A stretch of 64,000 bases of DNA from Acetobacterium wieringae (lineage in GTDB: Bacteria > Bacillota > Clostridia > Eubacteriales > Eubacteriaceae): contig NZ_LKEU01000033.1 of NCBI RefSeq assembly GCF_001766835.1, positions 214,575 through 278,574 of the forward strand. Reading direction: 5' to 3'. The notes beneath the pieces were generated by a model. The model was not told where the DNA came from, ran no database searches, and saw nothing but the letters and a program-made list of their open reading frames with translations. Positions 44,292 to 53,961 of this stretch are shown piece by piece. A program made the position numbers and the translations under genes. How positions within the stretch are numbered: position 1 is the first letter of the stretch; every line of letters starts with the position of its first letter.

Positions 44292-46691
44292 CTAGTTGGG
44301 AAGATTTCTGATCATGTTAACAAATTCCCGTTTAATTTCCGGGTCAAAATGCCCTTCCAATTGCTCCAGCTGGCTAAGCGGATTTCCCTCTAATCCCAGG
44401 CTGGCTTCTTTCTGGGCCAAGGTCAGGCGATCATAATAACTGGCCACTGCAACGACTCTTGCAATAAAAGGAATTTCTTCACCCTTTAAACCCTTGGGAT
44501 AACCAGACCCATCCCATCGTTCGTGATGATGCAGCACCGCATCGGCCAGGGACATGGTATCATCAAAAGCATTGAGAATCCGATATCCCATAATCGGATG
44601 CTTCCTGATTTCAGTTAATTCTTCTTCGCTGTGGTTACTGTTCTCAACCAGCAAGTCTTTATGTAAGACAATCTTGCCGATATCATGAAAATAACCGGCC
44701 AGTTTCAGCCGTCTGATTTTAACATGGGGCAGTTCCATTGACACTCCCAGATCATGACACCATTGACTAACCCGCTGGGCATGTTCCTCTTCCTGGGGAC
44801 AATCACTTTGCAGGCTGGTGACGATGGAATCCAGGGTTGAGCTCTTAAAATCATCCCGTTCCAGCACCTTGATGGCATACATTCGTTCTTCAGCGAATTC
44901 CAGGCATTCCATAATACTCTGGTTCATCGCAGTTTTAGCCGCACAACCGAGAGAGATATTCCCCCGGATGAGCTTGACGCCATCCTGGGCAAACTCGGTT
45001 TTAATCCGCTTTTTAATCTGTTTTGCCTGTTCAATGGTGGTTTTTGGCAGCAGGATCACAAATTCATCGCCGCCCCAGCGGGCAATGATGTCATCAGACC
45101 GGCAGACTCGGCGCATCACATCGGCTATTTTCTTCAGAAAAACGTCCCCGTGGGCATGGCCGAAAATATCATTGGTCAGTTTTAAGCCGTTGACATCCCC
45201 CATGATAATCGAAATCGGCAGATTTCTTTCGGTATCCAGCCGCAATAACTCTTCTTCCAGAAAACGACGGTTATAAAGCCCGGTCAGGGCATCGTGAAAG
45301 CTCAGATATTCAATCTCTTTACGTTGCTCCTTTTTCTCGGAAACGTCCCGAAAAACAAGCACAATCCCCACCGTTTCACCCTTTTCATTTTTAATCGGCG
45401 CCGCACTGTCCTCCAGGTGAAAGACCGATCCATCCTTGGCTGTTAAAACGGCATGATTTTTAAGTTCCTGGGTCTGATCCGTCGCCATCGCTGCAACGAT
45501 GGGATCTGCAATTTCCTGGCGACTGTCTTCATGGGATAAAACAAAAACCTCCCGATAATGCCGCCCTTTTGCCTCTTCATTGGTCCAACCGGTCAGTTGC
45601 TGGGCCACCTTATTGAGCATTTCGATCTTGCCCTGGGGATCCACCACCATGACCCCATCGCCTATGGAAATCAGGGTCTGGAAGTATTTACTGCGTTCGG
45701 CAAACAGTTTATTCTGGATATTTCGCCGCTCCACATTCGTTAAGACCCCGTTCATTAATACGGTTATTTCATACACATCATTATCGCCATATACGTCAAC
45801 TTTACCGGCGAAGCCCACCACCGCTGTGATTTTTTCATCAATAAAAATGGGAACGGCGATAAAATTGCCGGTAATCGTCGATCCCCCCGGAAGTCCGCAT
45901 TCTGATGCTAATTTGTCGACTTGGTTATTTAAGATGACCGGCTTGCGCTGACGTACCGCATCTCCCCACAGCCCGACTTCCTCCAGTTGGTAGCTCTGCT
46001 TAAGGCGCATCATATCCGCCCCTTTAATTAGGCCTTTAGACCAGGCTTTGAGGGTAAATTGCCGTTTCTTTTCATCATAAAAACAGATAAAACCGCTATT
46101 GCTATCGGTCAGTTTCAGGACTTCATGCAAGACATAGTCCAGCTGCTTCTGATCATTCCTGAACTTCTTGCTTAAAACATTCACCAGAATCTTGTTTCGA
46201 AAGAGCACCCGCTCCTGTTTTTTTATCAATTTTTCTTCATCGGTGATTTCTCGAATAAAAGCGCCGACCCCAATCCGGTCATTTTCTAATTCCACGGGAA
46301 ATTTCTTGACTTTGAAAATACGGTTTTTGTGTTTTTCTTCATACTCAATTGTTTTTTTAGTTTCGATAACCTGCCGATCAGTCACAAGAATCGACGACTC
46401 AAAAGCTTCTGCCTCAAGGGACGGATCGATCTGGTTAATGCGCTCCGGCACCAACTTCAAAAAATGCGACTCGGCAGCCTTATTCAAAAAGACGTAGTTC
46501 AAATCCTCATCTTTCAAATAGATGGCTGTTTCATGACCATTCATGAATACATCACAGATGTTCTTAATGCTTTTTGTCTCCGCATTGTTGTCTGTCAATT
46601 TTTTTTTTGTTTGAACGAATAATAGCAATAGCGTCACGACTGCAATCACAAGTCCAACAATCAATAGACTATCTGCCGCTGCTGGTTCCAT
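44292..46691 (-). CDS. PAS-GAF-PAS-GGDEF-HD-GYP signalling protein
   Basis: A 799-residue cyclic-di-GMP-type protein. One N-terminal membrane helix (about 9-26), a PAS-like domain (45-150), a GAF-like domain (175-330), a second PAS with PAC (340-460), then a diguanylate cyclase domain with intact RWGGDEF and finally an HD-GYP phosphodiesterase with HDIGKI and HHERWDGSGYPKGL. Both the synthesis and breakdown signatures are complete, so activity may switch with input. No PilZ or other effector nearby. GAGGAG precedes the ATG. Stands alone. Confidence 0.92.
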   Translation of the reverse strand: MEPAAADSLLIVGLVIAVVTLLLLFVQTKKKLTDNNAETKSIKNICDVFMNGHETAIYLKDEDLNYVFLNKAAESHFLKLVPERINQIDPSLEAEAFESSILVTDRQVIETKKTIEYEEKHKNRIFKVKKFPVELENDRIGVGAFIREITDEEKLIKKQERVLFRNKILVNVLSKKFRNDQKQLDYVLHEVLKLTDSNSGFICFYDEKKRQFTLKAWSKGLIKGADMMRLKQSYQLEEVGLWGDAVRQRKPVILNNQVDKLASECGLPGGSTITGNFIAVPIFIDEKITAVVGFAGKVDVYGDNDVYEITVLMNGVLTNVERRNIQNKLFAERSKYFQTLISIGDGVMVVDPQGKIEMLNKVAQQLTGWTNEEAKGRHYREVFVLSHEDSRQEIADPIVAAMATDQTQELKNHAVLTAKDGSVFHLEDSAAPIKNEKGETVGIVLVFRDVSEKKEQRKEIEYLSFHDALTGLYNRRFLEEELLRLDTERNLPISIIMGDVNGLKLTNDIFGHAHGDVFLKKIADVMRRVCRSDDIIARWGGDEFVILLPKTTIEQAKQIKKRIKTEFAQDGVKLIRGNISLGCAAKTAMNQSIMECLEFAEERMYAIKVLERDDFKSSTLDSIVTSLQSDCPQEEEHAQRVSQWCHDLGVSMELPHVKIRRLKLAGYFHDIGKIVLHKDLLVENSNHSEEELTEIRKHPIMGYRILNAFDDTMSLADAVLHHHERWDGSGYPKGLKGEEIPFIARVVAVASYYDRLTLAQKEASLGLEGNPLSQLEQLEGHFDPEIKREFVNMIRNLPN

Positions 46692-46917
46692 TCTTTTATC
46701 TCCTCATCCAACCTTTTCCACTCATGTCAGACTCTTATATAAAGCATCAAAATCTCATTTTTTCACTTGTAAAGGTTTTCTTTTTACTATTGATTTCATT
46801 ATTATATAACAAAATTAAATTAATTCCTATTTTTTTATCAAAAAAAACACTATTTTTATTTAATCTTGTTATTAACCACAATATTCCAAATTCAATTCAA
46901 TCAAATACTCATGGGGT

Positions 46918-47592
46918 TTATTCAATTGTTTCCAGAATTTCCTCAGTTTTTCTTCTCGTTTTCGGACGATGATCCCGGTTTTTATACCCAAAGGCAATCA
47001 TGCAGGATAATCCAAAGTGGACGGGATCGAGAATCCCCTCCTGCACCAGCACGACTTCGACCTTTTCGGTATTAAATCCTTCCATCGGGGTGGAATCTAC
47101 GCCCAGCATGGCGGCAGCCGTCAGCATATTGGCCAGTGGAATATAGGTTTGCTTGCAGGCCCAGTCAAAAAAAGCCCGATCGTTTCCGGCGATTTTCAGA
47201 TCATCCTCCTGAAAGCTCTTCAGTTTATTTTTACGGGCGGCTCGCAAGTCGTCAGTGAAATGCTGGATATCGTTCATAATGTACTCCACATAGTCAGAAT
47301 CCGGCTTTAGATCAACCGGTTTTCTGGCCAGAATCAGGACAAAGTGGCTGGCGCCATCGAGACTGACTTCTGCGCCCCAGGCGAAGGGTTTAATTTTTTC
47401 GCGAAGCTCCCGGTTATTGAGCAGCACAAATTTCCAGGGTTCCAGCCCCATCGAGCTGGGTGAGAGCCGGGCCGCCTCCATGATCACAGCAAAATCTTCA
47501 TCGCTGACCTTTTTATTGGCATCATAACCTTTGCAGGTGTAGCGATTGTTAAATATATTCAGAATCAGGTTTCGAGTTTCTTCTTTTTTCAT
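46918..47592 (-). CDS. Nitroreductase-family flavoprotein (NfsB-like)
   Basis: A 224-residue FMN-dependent oxidoreductase: RYTCKGYDANKKVSDEDFAVIMEAARLSPSSMGLEPWKFVLL at the N-terminus, the hallmark of the NfsB/NAD(P)H nitroreductase group, and MLGVDSTPMEGFNTEKVEVVL plus a C-terminal FGYKNRD. Acts on quinones or nitro compounds in the cytoplasm. GGGAGG precedes the ATG. Confidence 0.9.
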   Translation of the reverse strand: MKKEETRNLILNIFNNRYTCKGYDANKKVSDEDFAVIMEAARLSPSSMGLEPWKFVLLNNRELREKIKPFAWGAEVSLDGASHFVLILARKPVDLKPDSDYVEYIMNDIQHFTDDLRAARKNKLKSFQEDDLKIAGNDRAFFDWACKQTYIPLANMLTAAAMLGVDSTPMEGFNTEKVEVVLVQEGILDPVHFGLSCMIAFGYKNRDHRPKTRRKTEEILETIE

Positions 47593-47788
47593 CTTGATGG
47601 CCTCCCATATTTTTTATTATCTTTTAATATATTCCCTTTGAAAAATCACTCAAACATGACATGTTATTATTTTTTTCTTTTCGCCCTCATTTATCCCCAT
47701 TAAATCATTGTTTATTTTTACTTGATCCGGGTAAATTAATTGGAGAACACCGAATTATTTGAATCGAATTTGAAAGAAGGGGATCTGC

Positions 47789-48688
47789 ATGAATGTAATT
47801 GAAATCAATCAACTGACAAAATATTATGGAAAACATCGAGGCATTGAAAACGTATCCTTTTCTGTGGAAGAAGGCGAGATCTTTGGTTTTATCGGTCCCA
47901 ATGGCGCCGGTAAATCCACCACCATCCGGGCGCTGTTGTCGCTGATCCATCCCACCAGTGGCTCAGCCACCATTTTCGGCAAAGACTGCATTAAATACGG
48001 CAGCGAAATTCGCCGGGATATTGGCTACCTGCCTTCGGAAGTCTTTTATTACGAACACATGAAGGTCAAGGAGGTACTCAATTATTCGGCCAGCTTCTAT
48101 GATAATGTCGATACTAGCCGGATTGCCAGCCTGGCGGAGGTTATGAATCTTGACTTAAATAAGCGCATTGATGACCTCTCCTATGGCAATAAAAAGAAAG
48201 TCGGCATTATTCAGGGCCTGCTCCATGAACCCCGACTGATCATTCTTGACGAACCAACGGGCGGTCTGGATCCCCTGATGCAGCAAACGTTTTTTGAACT
48301 GATCCGGGCGGAAAACAAAAAAGGTGCCACCGTTTTATTTTCTTCGCACATTCTTTCTGAAGTACAAAAGCTGTGTGGCCGGGTGGCCATCATTAAAGAC
48401 GGCACCATTGTTCGGGTTGAAAATATCCGGGATATGCAAAAACACAATTATAAAAAATTCACCCTGGACTACAAAGGCGTGATGGATGTTCAACACTTTA
48501 ATCTGGAAGGGGTCACGAATTTAACGGTCAATGAAAACAGCCTGCATTTTTTATTTAAGGGTGATATCAATCGGATGGTTGAGCGCCTGCAGGGCCAGTA
48601 TCTTTTAAATCTGCTCGTTGAAGAACCTTCGCTTGAGGAAATTTTTATGCATTATTACCAAAAGGAGGAAAAGGAGGCCCAACCATGA
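47789..48688 (+). CDS. ABC-2 type transporter ATP-binding protein
   Basis: A 299-residue ATPase: Walker A GPNGAGKST, degenerate-looking signature LSYGNKKKV, Walker B IILDEPTGGLD, switch region LFSSHILSEV, and a C-terminal extension of about 80 residues typical of CcmA/NatA-like drug or ion exporters. The following permease gene overlaps by 4 bases, and a second permease gene follows. Substrate unknown. Confidence 0.9.
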   Translation: MNVIEINQLTKYYGKHRGIENVSFSVEEGEIFGFIGPNGAGKSTTIRALLSLIHPTSGSATIFGKDCIKYGSEIRRDIGYLPSEVFYYEHMKVKEVLNYSASFYDNVDTSRIASLAEVMNLDLNKRIDDLSYGNKKKVGIIQGLLHEPRLIILDEPTGGLDPLMQQTFFELIRAENKKGATVLFSSHILSEVQKLCGRVAIIKDGTIVRVENIRDMQKHNYKKFTLDYKGVMDVQHFNLEGVTNLTVNENSLHFLFKGDINRMVERLQGQYLLNLLVEEPSLEEIFMHYYQKEEKEAQP

Positions 48689-49482
48689 ACATTTTAATAC
48701 AGGAACTGCGAATGGGCCGAAAAACCCTGATTATCTGGTGCATCTCACTAATTGGGGTATTAAGCCTCTTTATGTTGCTCTATCCTTCCATTGCCAGTCA
48801 ACTGGAGGACTTCCAAAGGGTCTTTGAAAGCTTCCCGATTGAATTCCAACAGGCTTTCGGGGTGGCTGATCTGGAGCTTGCCAGTATTTTAAGCTTTTAT
48901 CAATTTGCCCTGATGTACGTTTTGCTGGCAGGGGCCATCCAAGCCATGAATATGGGGGTTTCGATCCTCTCCGCCGAAGTCCGGGAAAAAACTGGCGATT
49001 TTCTGTTTGTCAAACCGGTCAGTCGTAACCGGGTCGTCGCCATGAAAATCCTGGCGGTGCTGGTTCAAATTCTGATTACCAATGCTGTTGTTTTTACAGC
49101 TTCCCTGCTCATGGTTACCCTGCTCAGTGACACCGCCTACAACCTTAAGCTGTTTACCCTGTTTACCCTGAGCCTACTCTTTATCCAGATTTTCTTTGCC
49201 AGCCTGGGTCTGTTTGTGTCGGTTTTTTTAAGACGGATCCGCACCGTTCTACCCATCAGTATGGGGGTTGTCTTTATTTTTTATATTATTCATCTGCTCA
49301 ATGAAACCTTAAACGATGACAAACTGGGGCTGGTCTCCCCCTTTGATTATTTCAATTTGACTGAAATCTCCATGAATATGAATTACGATTCATTGTACCT
49401 GCTGTTATGGTTTGTTTTAGTCGGCCTCTTTACTTTTCTGACCTTCAAACTGTTTGCCCGAAAAGATCTGCCGTCGATCTAG
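48685..49482 (+). CDS. ABC-2 type permease
   Basis: A 265-residue membrane protein with six helices, beginning MNILIQELRMGRKTLIIWCIS. Contains GDFLFVKPVSRNRVVAMKILAVL, typical of ABC-2 membrane subunits. ATG overlaps the ATPase stop (translational coupling). It is distantly related to the next gene product; the two probably form a heterodimer. Confidence 0.88.
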   Translation: MNILIQELRMGRKTLIIWCISLIGVLSLFMLLYPSIASQLEDFQRVFESFPIEFQQAFGVADLELASILSFYQFALMYVLLAGAIQAMNMGVSILSAEVREKTGDFLFVKPVSRNRVVAMKILAVLVQILITNAVVFTASLLMVTLLSDTAYNLKLFTLFTLSLLFIQIFFASLGLFVSVFLRRIRTVLPISMGVVFIFYIIHLLNETLNDDKLGLVSPFDYFNLTEISMNMNYDSLYLLLWFVLVGLFTFLTFKLFARKDLPSI

Positions 49483-49502
49483 CCTAAAAGGAGGCGTTAT
49501 CC

Positions 49503-50300
49503 ATGAATGTATTTAAAAAAGAAATGAAAGCCAATATTAAATCGCTGATCATCTGGTGTTGTGCCCAGGTTTTCATTATCTTTGCCGGAATGATGAAGTA
49601 CCAGGGTTTTGCCGATTCCCAAGTGGACGTCAACGCCCTGTTTGCGGCCTTTCCCGAAGAAATCATGGTCGTTTTTGGGATCGGCTCGGTGGATATTACC
49701 AAAGTCGCCGGTTTTTATTCGGTGTTCTTTCTCTACTTTATGCTACTGGCCGCTGTTCATGCGGTAATGTTCGGGGCGGTGGCGGTGTCCAAGGAAGAAC
49801 GGGATCACTGTGCTGATTTTGTCTATACCAAACCGGTTCGTCGGTTTCAGGTGATCTGGCCCAAGTTGTTGGCCGGGCTCATCAATATTCTAATTTTTAA
49901 TATTGTTACTTTTTGTGCTTCCGTATTTTTCATTGCCCAGCACAACGATGGCAACGGCCTGATCGACAAAGTATCCCTGACAATGCTGGCACTCTTTATC
50001 CTGCAACTGTTCTTTTTGGCGCTGGGATCTATGTTTGGTGCCGTTTTAAAAAACACCAAGCGGGCGACTGCCGCTGCCTCCGGGCTGGTGATGGGGTTTT
50101 TCATCTTATCGGTGGCAGTGGATTTATATGACAAGCTGGACTTTCTTGCAATCTTCACTCCCTTTAAGTATTTTGAAGGCGCCACCCTGATGATTAATGA
50201 TCAGCTATCCTTCAATTCTGCTGCCATTTTACTGGTTGTCTCGCTGGTCTTTTTCGTTTTGACCTTTGTGGCCTTTAACCGCCGGGATTTAAGTACCTAG
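49503..50300 (+). CDS. ABC-2 type permease, second subunit
   Basis: A 265-residue protein with the same plan as the preceding one (MNVFKKEMKANIKSLIIWC..., and CADFVYTKPVRRFQVIWPKLLAGL matching DFLFVKPVSRNRVVAMKIL), so the two arose by duplication. AAAGGAGG precedes the ATG. Ends the exporter operon; a long terminator hairpin follows. Confidence 0.88.
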   Translation: MNVFKKEMKANIKSLIIWCCAQVFIIFAGMMKYQGFADSQVDVNALFAAFPEEIMVVFGIGSVDITKVAGFYSVFFLYFMLLAAVHAVMFGAVAVSKEERDHCADFVYTKPVRRFQVIWPKLLAGLINILIFNIVTFCASVFFIAQHNDGNGLIDKVSLTMLALFILQLFFLALGSMFGAVLKNTKRATAAASGLVMGFFILSVAVDLYDKLDFLAIFTPFKYFEGATLMINDQLSFNSAAILLVVSLVFFVLTFVAFNRRDLST

Positions 50301-50321
50301 GTTCTGGTGATCATTCCCAAT

Positions 50322-50364
50322 ACAACAAAAGCATCCAAACAGTTTGTCTGGATGCTTTTGTTGT
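50322..50364 (+). terminator. Terminator of the ABC-2 exporter operon
   Basis: Sixteen-base-pair stem ACAACAAAAGCATCCA / TGGATGCTTTTGTTGT. It adjoins repeat copy 3. A second hairpin with the same AGCATCCA core stands on the other side of that repeat (50499-50524). Confidence 0.75.
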
Positions 50365-50376
50365 CGATAAAATACC

Positions 50377-50474
50377 GTACCGACCAATTGTTAATCTGTT
50401 GTTCGCCGCGGAATCGGACAGGCGATGCCGTGTCCGCTCCGATGCGTACAACATGATGTAACAATTGTCGGTAC
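50377..50474. repeat. 98-nt palindromic intergenic repeat, copy 3
   Basis: Same element as at 11436 and 20029, differing from copy 2 at a few positions, with the T-T mismatch in the middle stem as in copy 1. Outer flanks TTGTCGATAA (50361-50370) and TTATCTTTTTTGATAGTCTGAA match copy 2. It lies between two hairpins that share AGCATCCA...TGGATGCT, as though inserted into or duplicating a terminator. Confidence 0.88.
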
Positions 50475-50544
50475 TGGGTTATCTTTTTTGATAGTCTGAA
50501 GCATCCAAAAAGCGTTGGATGCTTTTTGAATGGCTTTATTCGGC

Positions 50545-51210
50545 TTAGTAACCGCTGACGGCTTCGCCTTTTAATAGTTTAACAGCGGAGCTGGTGCCGA
50601 TGCGGGCACAGCCTTCGTTGATAAAGGCGATCAGATCATCCACGGATTTTACCCCGCCGGCGGCCTTCATCTTTACGTCTGGGCCGATGTTGGCTTTAAA
50701 TAAACGGATGTCTGTGATGGTTGCCCCGGCGGTTCCAAACCCAGTGGAGGTTTTGATGTAGTCGGCTTTGGCATTGGTCACCAGCTCACAGACCTTGACC
50801 TTCTCATCCTCGGTCAGGAAGCAGGTTTCGACAATCACCTTGAGGATCTTGTCGCCAATGGCCTGTTTAATTTCGGCAATTTCATTTTGGACCAGGTCAT
50901 AGTCTTTGTTTTTCAGGGCGGCGATATTAATGACCATATCAATTTCTGAGGCGCCGTTTTTAACCGCATCAACCGCTTCAAAAACTTTGACCGCCGTGGT
51001 ATTGTAGCCGAGCGGAAAACCAATCACAGTGCAAATATTCAGCTGCTCGCCATAGGTTTCTTTAATCTTTTTAACATAGGACGGCGGAATGCACACTGAT
51101 GCCGTTTGATAGGTGATGGCATCGTCGCAGATCACCTTAATCTCTTCCCAGGTGGCAAATTGTTTTAACAGGGTGTGGTCAATATGGCTTAAAATTTCCT
51201 TATTTGTCAT
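50545..51210 (-). CDS. deoC: Deoxyribose-phosphate aldolase
   Basis: Class I aldolase of 221 residues cleaving 2-deoxyribose 5-phosphate to acetaldehyde and glyceraldehyde 3-phosphate. Catalytic residues are present: D91 (EIDMVINIAAL), Schiff-base K153 (YIKTSTGFGTAGAT) and K182 (VKMKAAGGVKS). The ATG at 51210 has AGGAG 7 bases upstream. It lies downstream of an FGGY kinase and a GatD-like dehydrogenase, not with nucleoside genes, which suggests use on a dedicated sugar phosphate. Confidence 0.93.
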   Translation of the reverse strand: MTNKEILSHIDHTLLKQFATWEEIKVICDDAITYQTASVCIPPSYVKKIKETYGEQLNICTVIGFPLGYNTTAVKVFEAVDAVKNGASEIDMVINIAALKNKDYDLVQNEIAEIKQAIGDKILKVIVETCFLTEDEKVKVCELVTNAKADYIKTSTGFGTAGATITDIRLFKANIGPDVKMKAAGGVKSVDDLIAFINEGCARIGTSSAVKLLKGEAVSGY

Positions 51211-51245
51211 ATTCATTCTCCTAATTTTCGTCAATCAATGGTGTC

Positions 51246-52751
51246 TTATTTGGCCATGGTGTCTTTGAGGTTTTCATAGATTTCGGTATAGGTGTCAAAG
51301 ACGCCCTGATAGGTTGCATAGAGGTCTTTATTGGGCTGAACCGAATAGGCTTCTTTGACCATGCCGGTCGTTGCGGCATCAAAGGACTCGTAAGCACCGG
51401 AACCAACCGCCGCAACAATGGCACAACCCAGCACACTGGCGCTGGCGTCTTCAGTAACCACAATGGGCTTGCCGGTAACATCGGCGATGATCTGCATCCA
51501 GGTGGCGTCTTTGGTGACCCCGCCACAGCCGACAATGATGTTGATGGGACAGCCCTGCGCTTCAAAGTTGTCAATGATATTCTTGGTGCCCAGCGCTACC
51601 GATTCCAGCAGCGCCCGGTAAATATGAGCTTTGGTATGGCTCAGGGTTAAGCCGTAGATCACCCCTTTGGCATTGGCATCTTTGTAAGGGGTCCGATTGC
51701 CCTGAAAGAAATCAAGGGCTACCAGGCCTTCGGAGCCAGCCGGGATTTTGGCTACCAGTTCGTTCATATAGGCATAGGGGTTTTCGTGAGCGCTCATCTC
51801 AAATTCCCGCATAAACCATTTGATGATTGAGCCGGCCGAAATCTGACCGCCTTCCAGTAACCACTGGTCAGGTACGATGGCGTTGTTGTAAGGGCCCCAG
51901 ATCCCGTTGAGATTCAGTTTCTTTTCCGAGAAGGCCAGCTGGACAAAGCTGGTTCCCATGATCATCGCCAGTTTACCTTCTTTAGCTACGCCTAAACCAA
52001 GCATTCCGATATGAGCGTCGATCCCGCCCTGAACCACCTTCATGTCCGGGTTGATATCGTACTGATCGGCAAAGGAACGGTTGATGGTACCGACTAATTC
52101 ACCCACATGCTTAACATCCAGCACCAGTTTTTCAGCATAATCTTCCAGTCCTACCTGTTTGAAGAATTCGCCATTCCAGCCGCCTTCACACTCAATATAA
52201 TTCCATTTACAGGTTGAGTTACAGATCGAGGTCGCATAGACGCCGCACAGCTGATAGTTCATCCAGTCCAGCTGTTCAATGATTTTATGGCTTTTTGCAT
52301 AGATATCTTTTTGATTGTTTTTGATCCACAGAACCTTGGGGATCATCCATTCCACTGAGTCTTCGCCGCCAGAGTATGCTAAAACCGGGTGTTTGGTCGC
52401 ATTGATAACGTTCATTTCTTTTTTGGCCCGGGTATCCATCCACATAATTGCATCAGTTAACGGGTTGCCTTGTTGATCCACCGGAATAACCGTTGATGAA
52501 GTGGAGCAGACACTGACCGCCTGAATCTGGTGGCGGATTTCTTTTGACAGCGACGACATTACGTTTTTAACCGCTTCATTAAAACAGCGCCACCAGTCCC
52601 CCGGTTTCTGTTCGGCCCAACCAGCTTGTGGATAAAAAGTTTCATAAACCTGTTCATCACCGGCAATAACTGTTCCTTTTTTATCCGTCACAACAACTCT
52701 GACACTCTGTGTTCCAGTGTCAACACCCATAAAATACGTTTCAGTGTTCAT
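51246..52751 (-). CDS. FGGY-family sugar kinase
   Basis: A 501-residue carbohydrate kinase: N-terminal ATPase motif FMGVDTGTQSVRVVVTDKKG, AIMWMDTRAKKE, substrate loop VQGGIDAHIGMLGLGV with catalytic-type Asp, AMIMGTSFVQLAF, and C-terminal IVGCGGVTKDATWMQIIADVTGKPI. This fits xylulokinase/ribulokinase-like enzymes; the sugar cannot be read from the sequence. Its ATG follows the dehydrogenase stop directly (no gap), with GGGGGG upstream, so expression is coupled. Confidence 0.9.
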   Translation of the reverse strand: MNTETYFMGVDTGTQSVRVVVTDKKGTVIAGDEQVYETFYPQAGWAEQKPGDWWRCFNEAVKNVMSSLSKEIRHQIQAVSVCSTSSTVIPVDQQGNPLTDAIMWMDTRAKKEMNVINATKHPVLAYSGGEDSVEWMIPKVLWIKNNQKDIYAKSHKIIEQLDWMNYQLCGVYATSICNSTCKWNYIECEGGWNGEFFKQVGLEDYAEKLVLDVKHVGELVGTINRSFADQYDINPDMKVVQGGIDAHIGMLGLGVAKEGKLAMIMGTSFVQLAFSEKKLNLNGIWGPYNNAIVPDQWLLEGGQISAGSIIKWFMREFEMSAHENPYAYMNELVAKIPAGSEGLVALDFFQGNRTPYKDANAKGVIYGLTLSHTKAHIYRALLESVALGTKNIIDNFEAQGCPINIIVGCGGVTKDATWMQIIADVTGKPIVVTEDASASVLGCAIVAAVGSGAYESFDAATTGMVKEAYSVQPNKDLYATYQGVFDTYTEIYENLKDTMAK

Positions 52752-53804
52752 TTAATTTTCCCCCCATGGATAAAACATTATTTTATTGTAGAAATAGCCA
52801 CCTTTGGCTATTTCAGAAAAAACCTTGGGCACTTCATCAAGCGGTAAACGGTGGCTGATAATGTCTCTGGCTGTCATACCTTTTTCGGCAAACATTTTTA
52901 AGGATTCGGTCCAGTCTTCACCGGGATAGGGTTTGGTAAACGAATTCCAGGAACCGATCAGACTCAGCTGGCTTCGCATTAAAGTATCCAGTTCTTTTTC
53001 ACTGAGATCCAAACCTTTATGGGAGATCCCCAGGTAAACCACCCGGCCCATTTTGCTGGCCATCAGAATACATTGTTTTTGGGCTGTCGGTACCCCGGAA
53101 AAATCAATGACAATGTTGGCGCCTTTTCCATTGGTAGCTTTCATGACTGCGGCCACCGCATCTTCTTTTAATGAGTTGATGATGACATCAGCGCCGACTT
53201 TTTTAGCGATTTCCAGTTTTTCATCCCAGACATCCACCGCAATCACCTGGGTTGCCCCCGCCAGTTTGGCGTATTGCGCGGCAAACAAGCCGATCGGTCC
53301 AGTCCCCACCACACAAACCGAATCGCCCGGAGCAAAATTGGCCCGGGCCAAGCCGTGATAAGCATTGGCACAGGGATCGAGGGTAGCGGCATCTTCATAG
53401 GAAACATTATCTGGCACTTTCAGTAGATTGCCTTCTTTCACGGCCACATACTCAGCCAGGGCACCATTGCGGCGGGAGCCATAATAGTCATAATGCTCGC
53501 AGAGGGAGTAAATGCCTTTTTGGCACCATTCACATTCAAAACAGGGAATCAGTGGCGGTACCACGACCCGATCGCCAACCTTGAAGCTTTTAACATCCGC
53601 CCCCAGCTCCGTGATTTCACCGGAAAATTCATGGCCGATAATAATCGGCGAAACATGGGCGCCATAGGTCAGGGCCCGGGGAATATCCGATCCGCACAGA
53701 CCAACCGCCCAAACCTTGACCATCACCTCATCAGGCTGCACAATTGGTCGGGGCACTTCTTCCACCCGCAAATCGCCAGGTTTATACATCGATACTGCTT
53801 TCAT
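52752..53804 (-). CDS. Zinc-dependent alcohol/polyol dehydrogenase, GatD-like
   Basis: A 350-residue medium-chain dehydrogenase. Catalytic zinc ligands C37 (GLCGSD) and H58-E59 (GHEFSG); structural zinc Cys C88, C91, C94 and C102; NAD-binding motif CVVGTGPIGLFAAQYAK. Best resemblance by eye is galactitol-1-phosphate 5-dehydrogenase (GatD): shared PLIPCFECEWCQKG, YDYYGSRRNG and SLIGSWNSFTKPYPGEDW. It likely oxidises a polyol or polyol phosphate. First gene of the operon with the kinase and DeoC; divergent from the RpiR regulator. AGGAGG upstream. Confidence 0.88.
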   Translation of the reverse strand: MKAVSMYKPGDLRVEEVPRPIVQPDEVMVKVWAVGLCGSDIPRALTYGAHVSPIIIGHEFSGEITELGADVKSFKVGDRVVVPPLIPCFECEWCQKGIYSLCEHYDYYGSRRNGALAEYVAVKEGNLLKVPDNVSYEDAATLDPCANAYHGLARANFAPGDSVCVVGTGPIGLFAAQYAKLAGATQVIAVDVWDEKLEIAKKVGADVIINSLKEDAVAAVMKATNGKGANIVIDFSGVPTAQKQCILMASKMGRVVYLGISHKGLDLSEKELDTLMRSQLSLIGSWNSFTKPYPGEDWTESLKMFAEKGMTARDIISHRLPLDEVPKVFSEIAKGGYFYNKIMFYPWGEN

Positions 53805-53961
53805 TCTTTCCTCCTTAATAAAAACCTTTGGTATGAACTTAAAATGGCTGATCGGGGTTGATGTAACCCTTTTCCTAATGCCTAAAAAAATATCGGCAGC
53901 CTTTTTGGCTACTGATAAAAACCGTCAGATAGTTTAAAATTTACTATCATTTTATTAAGAC

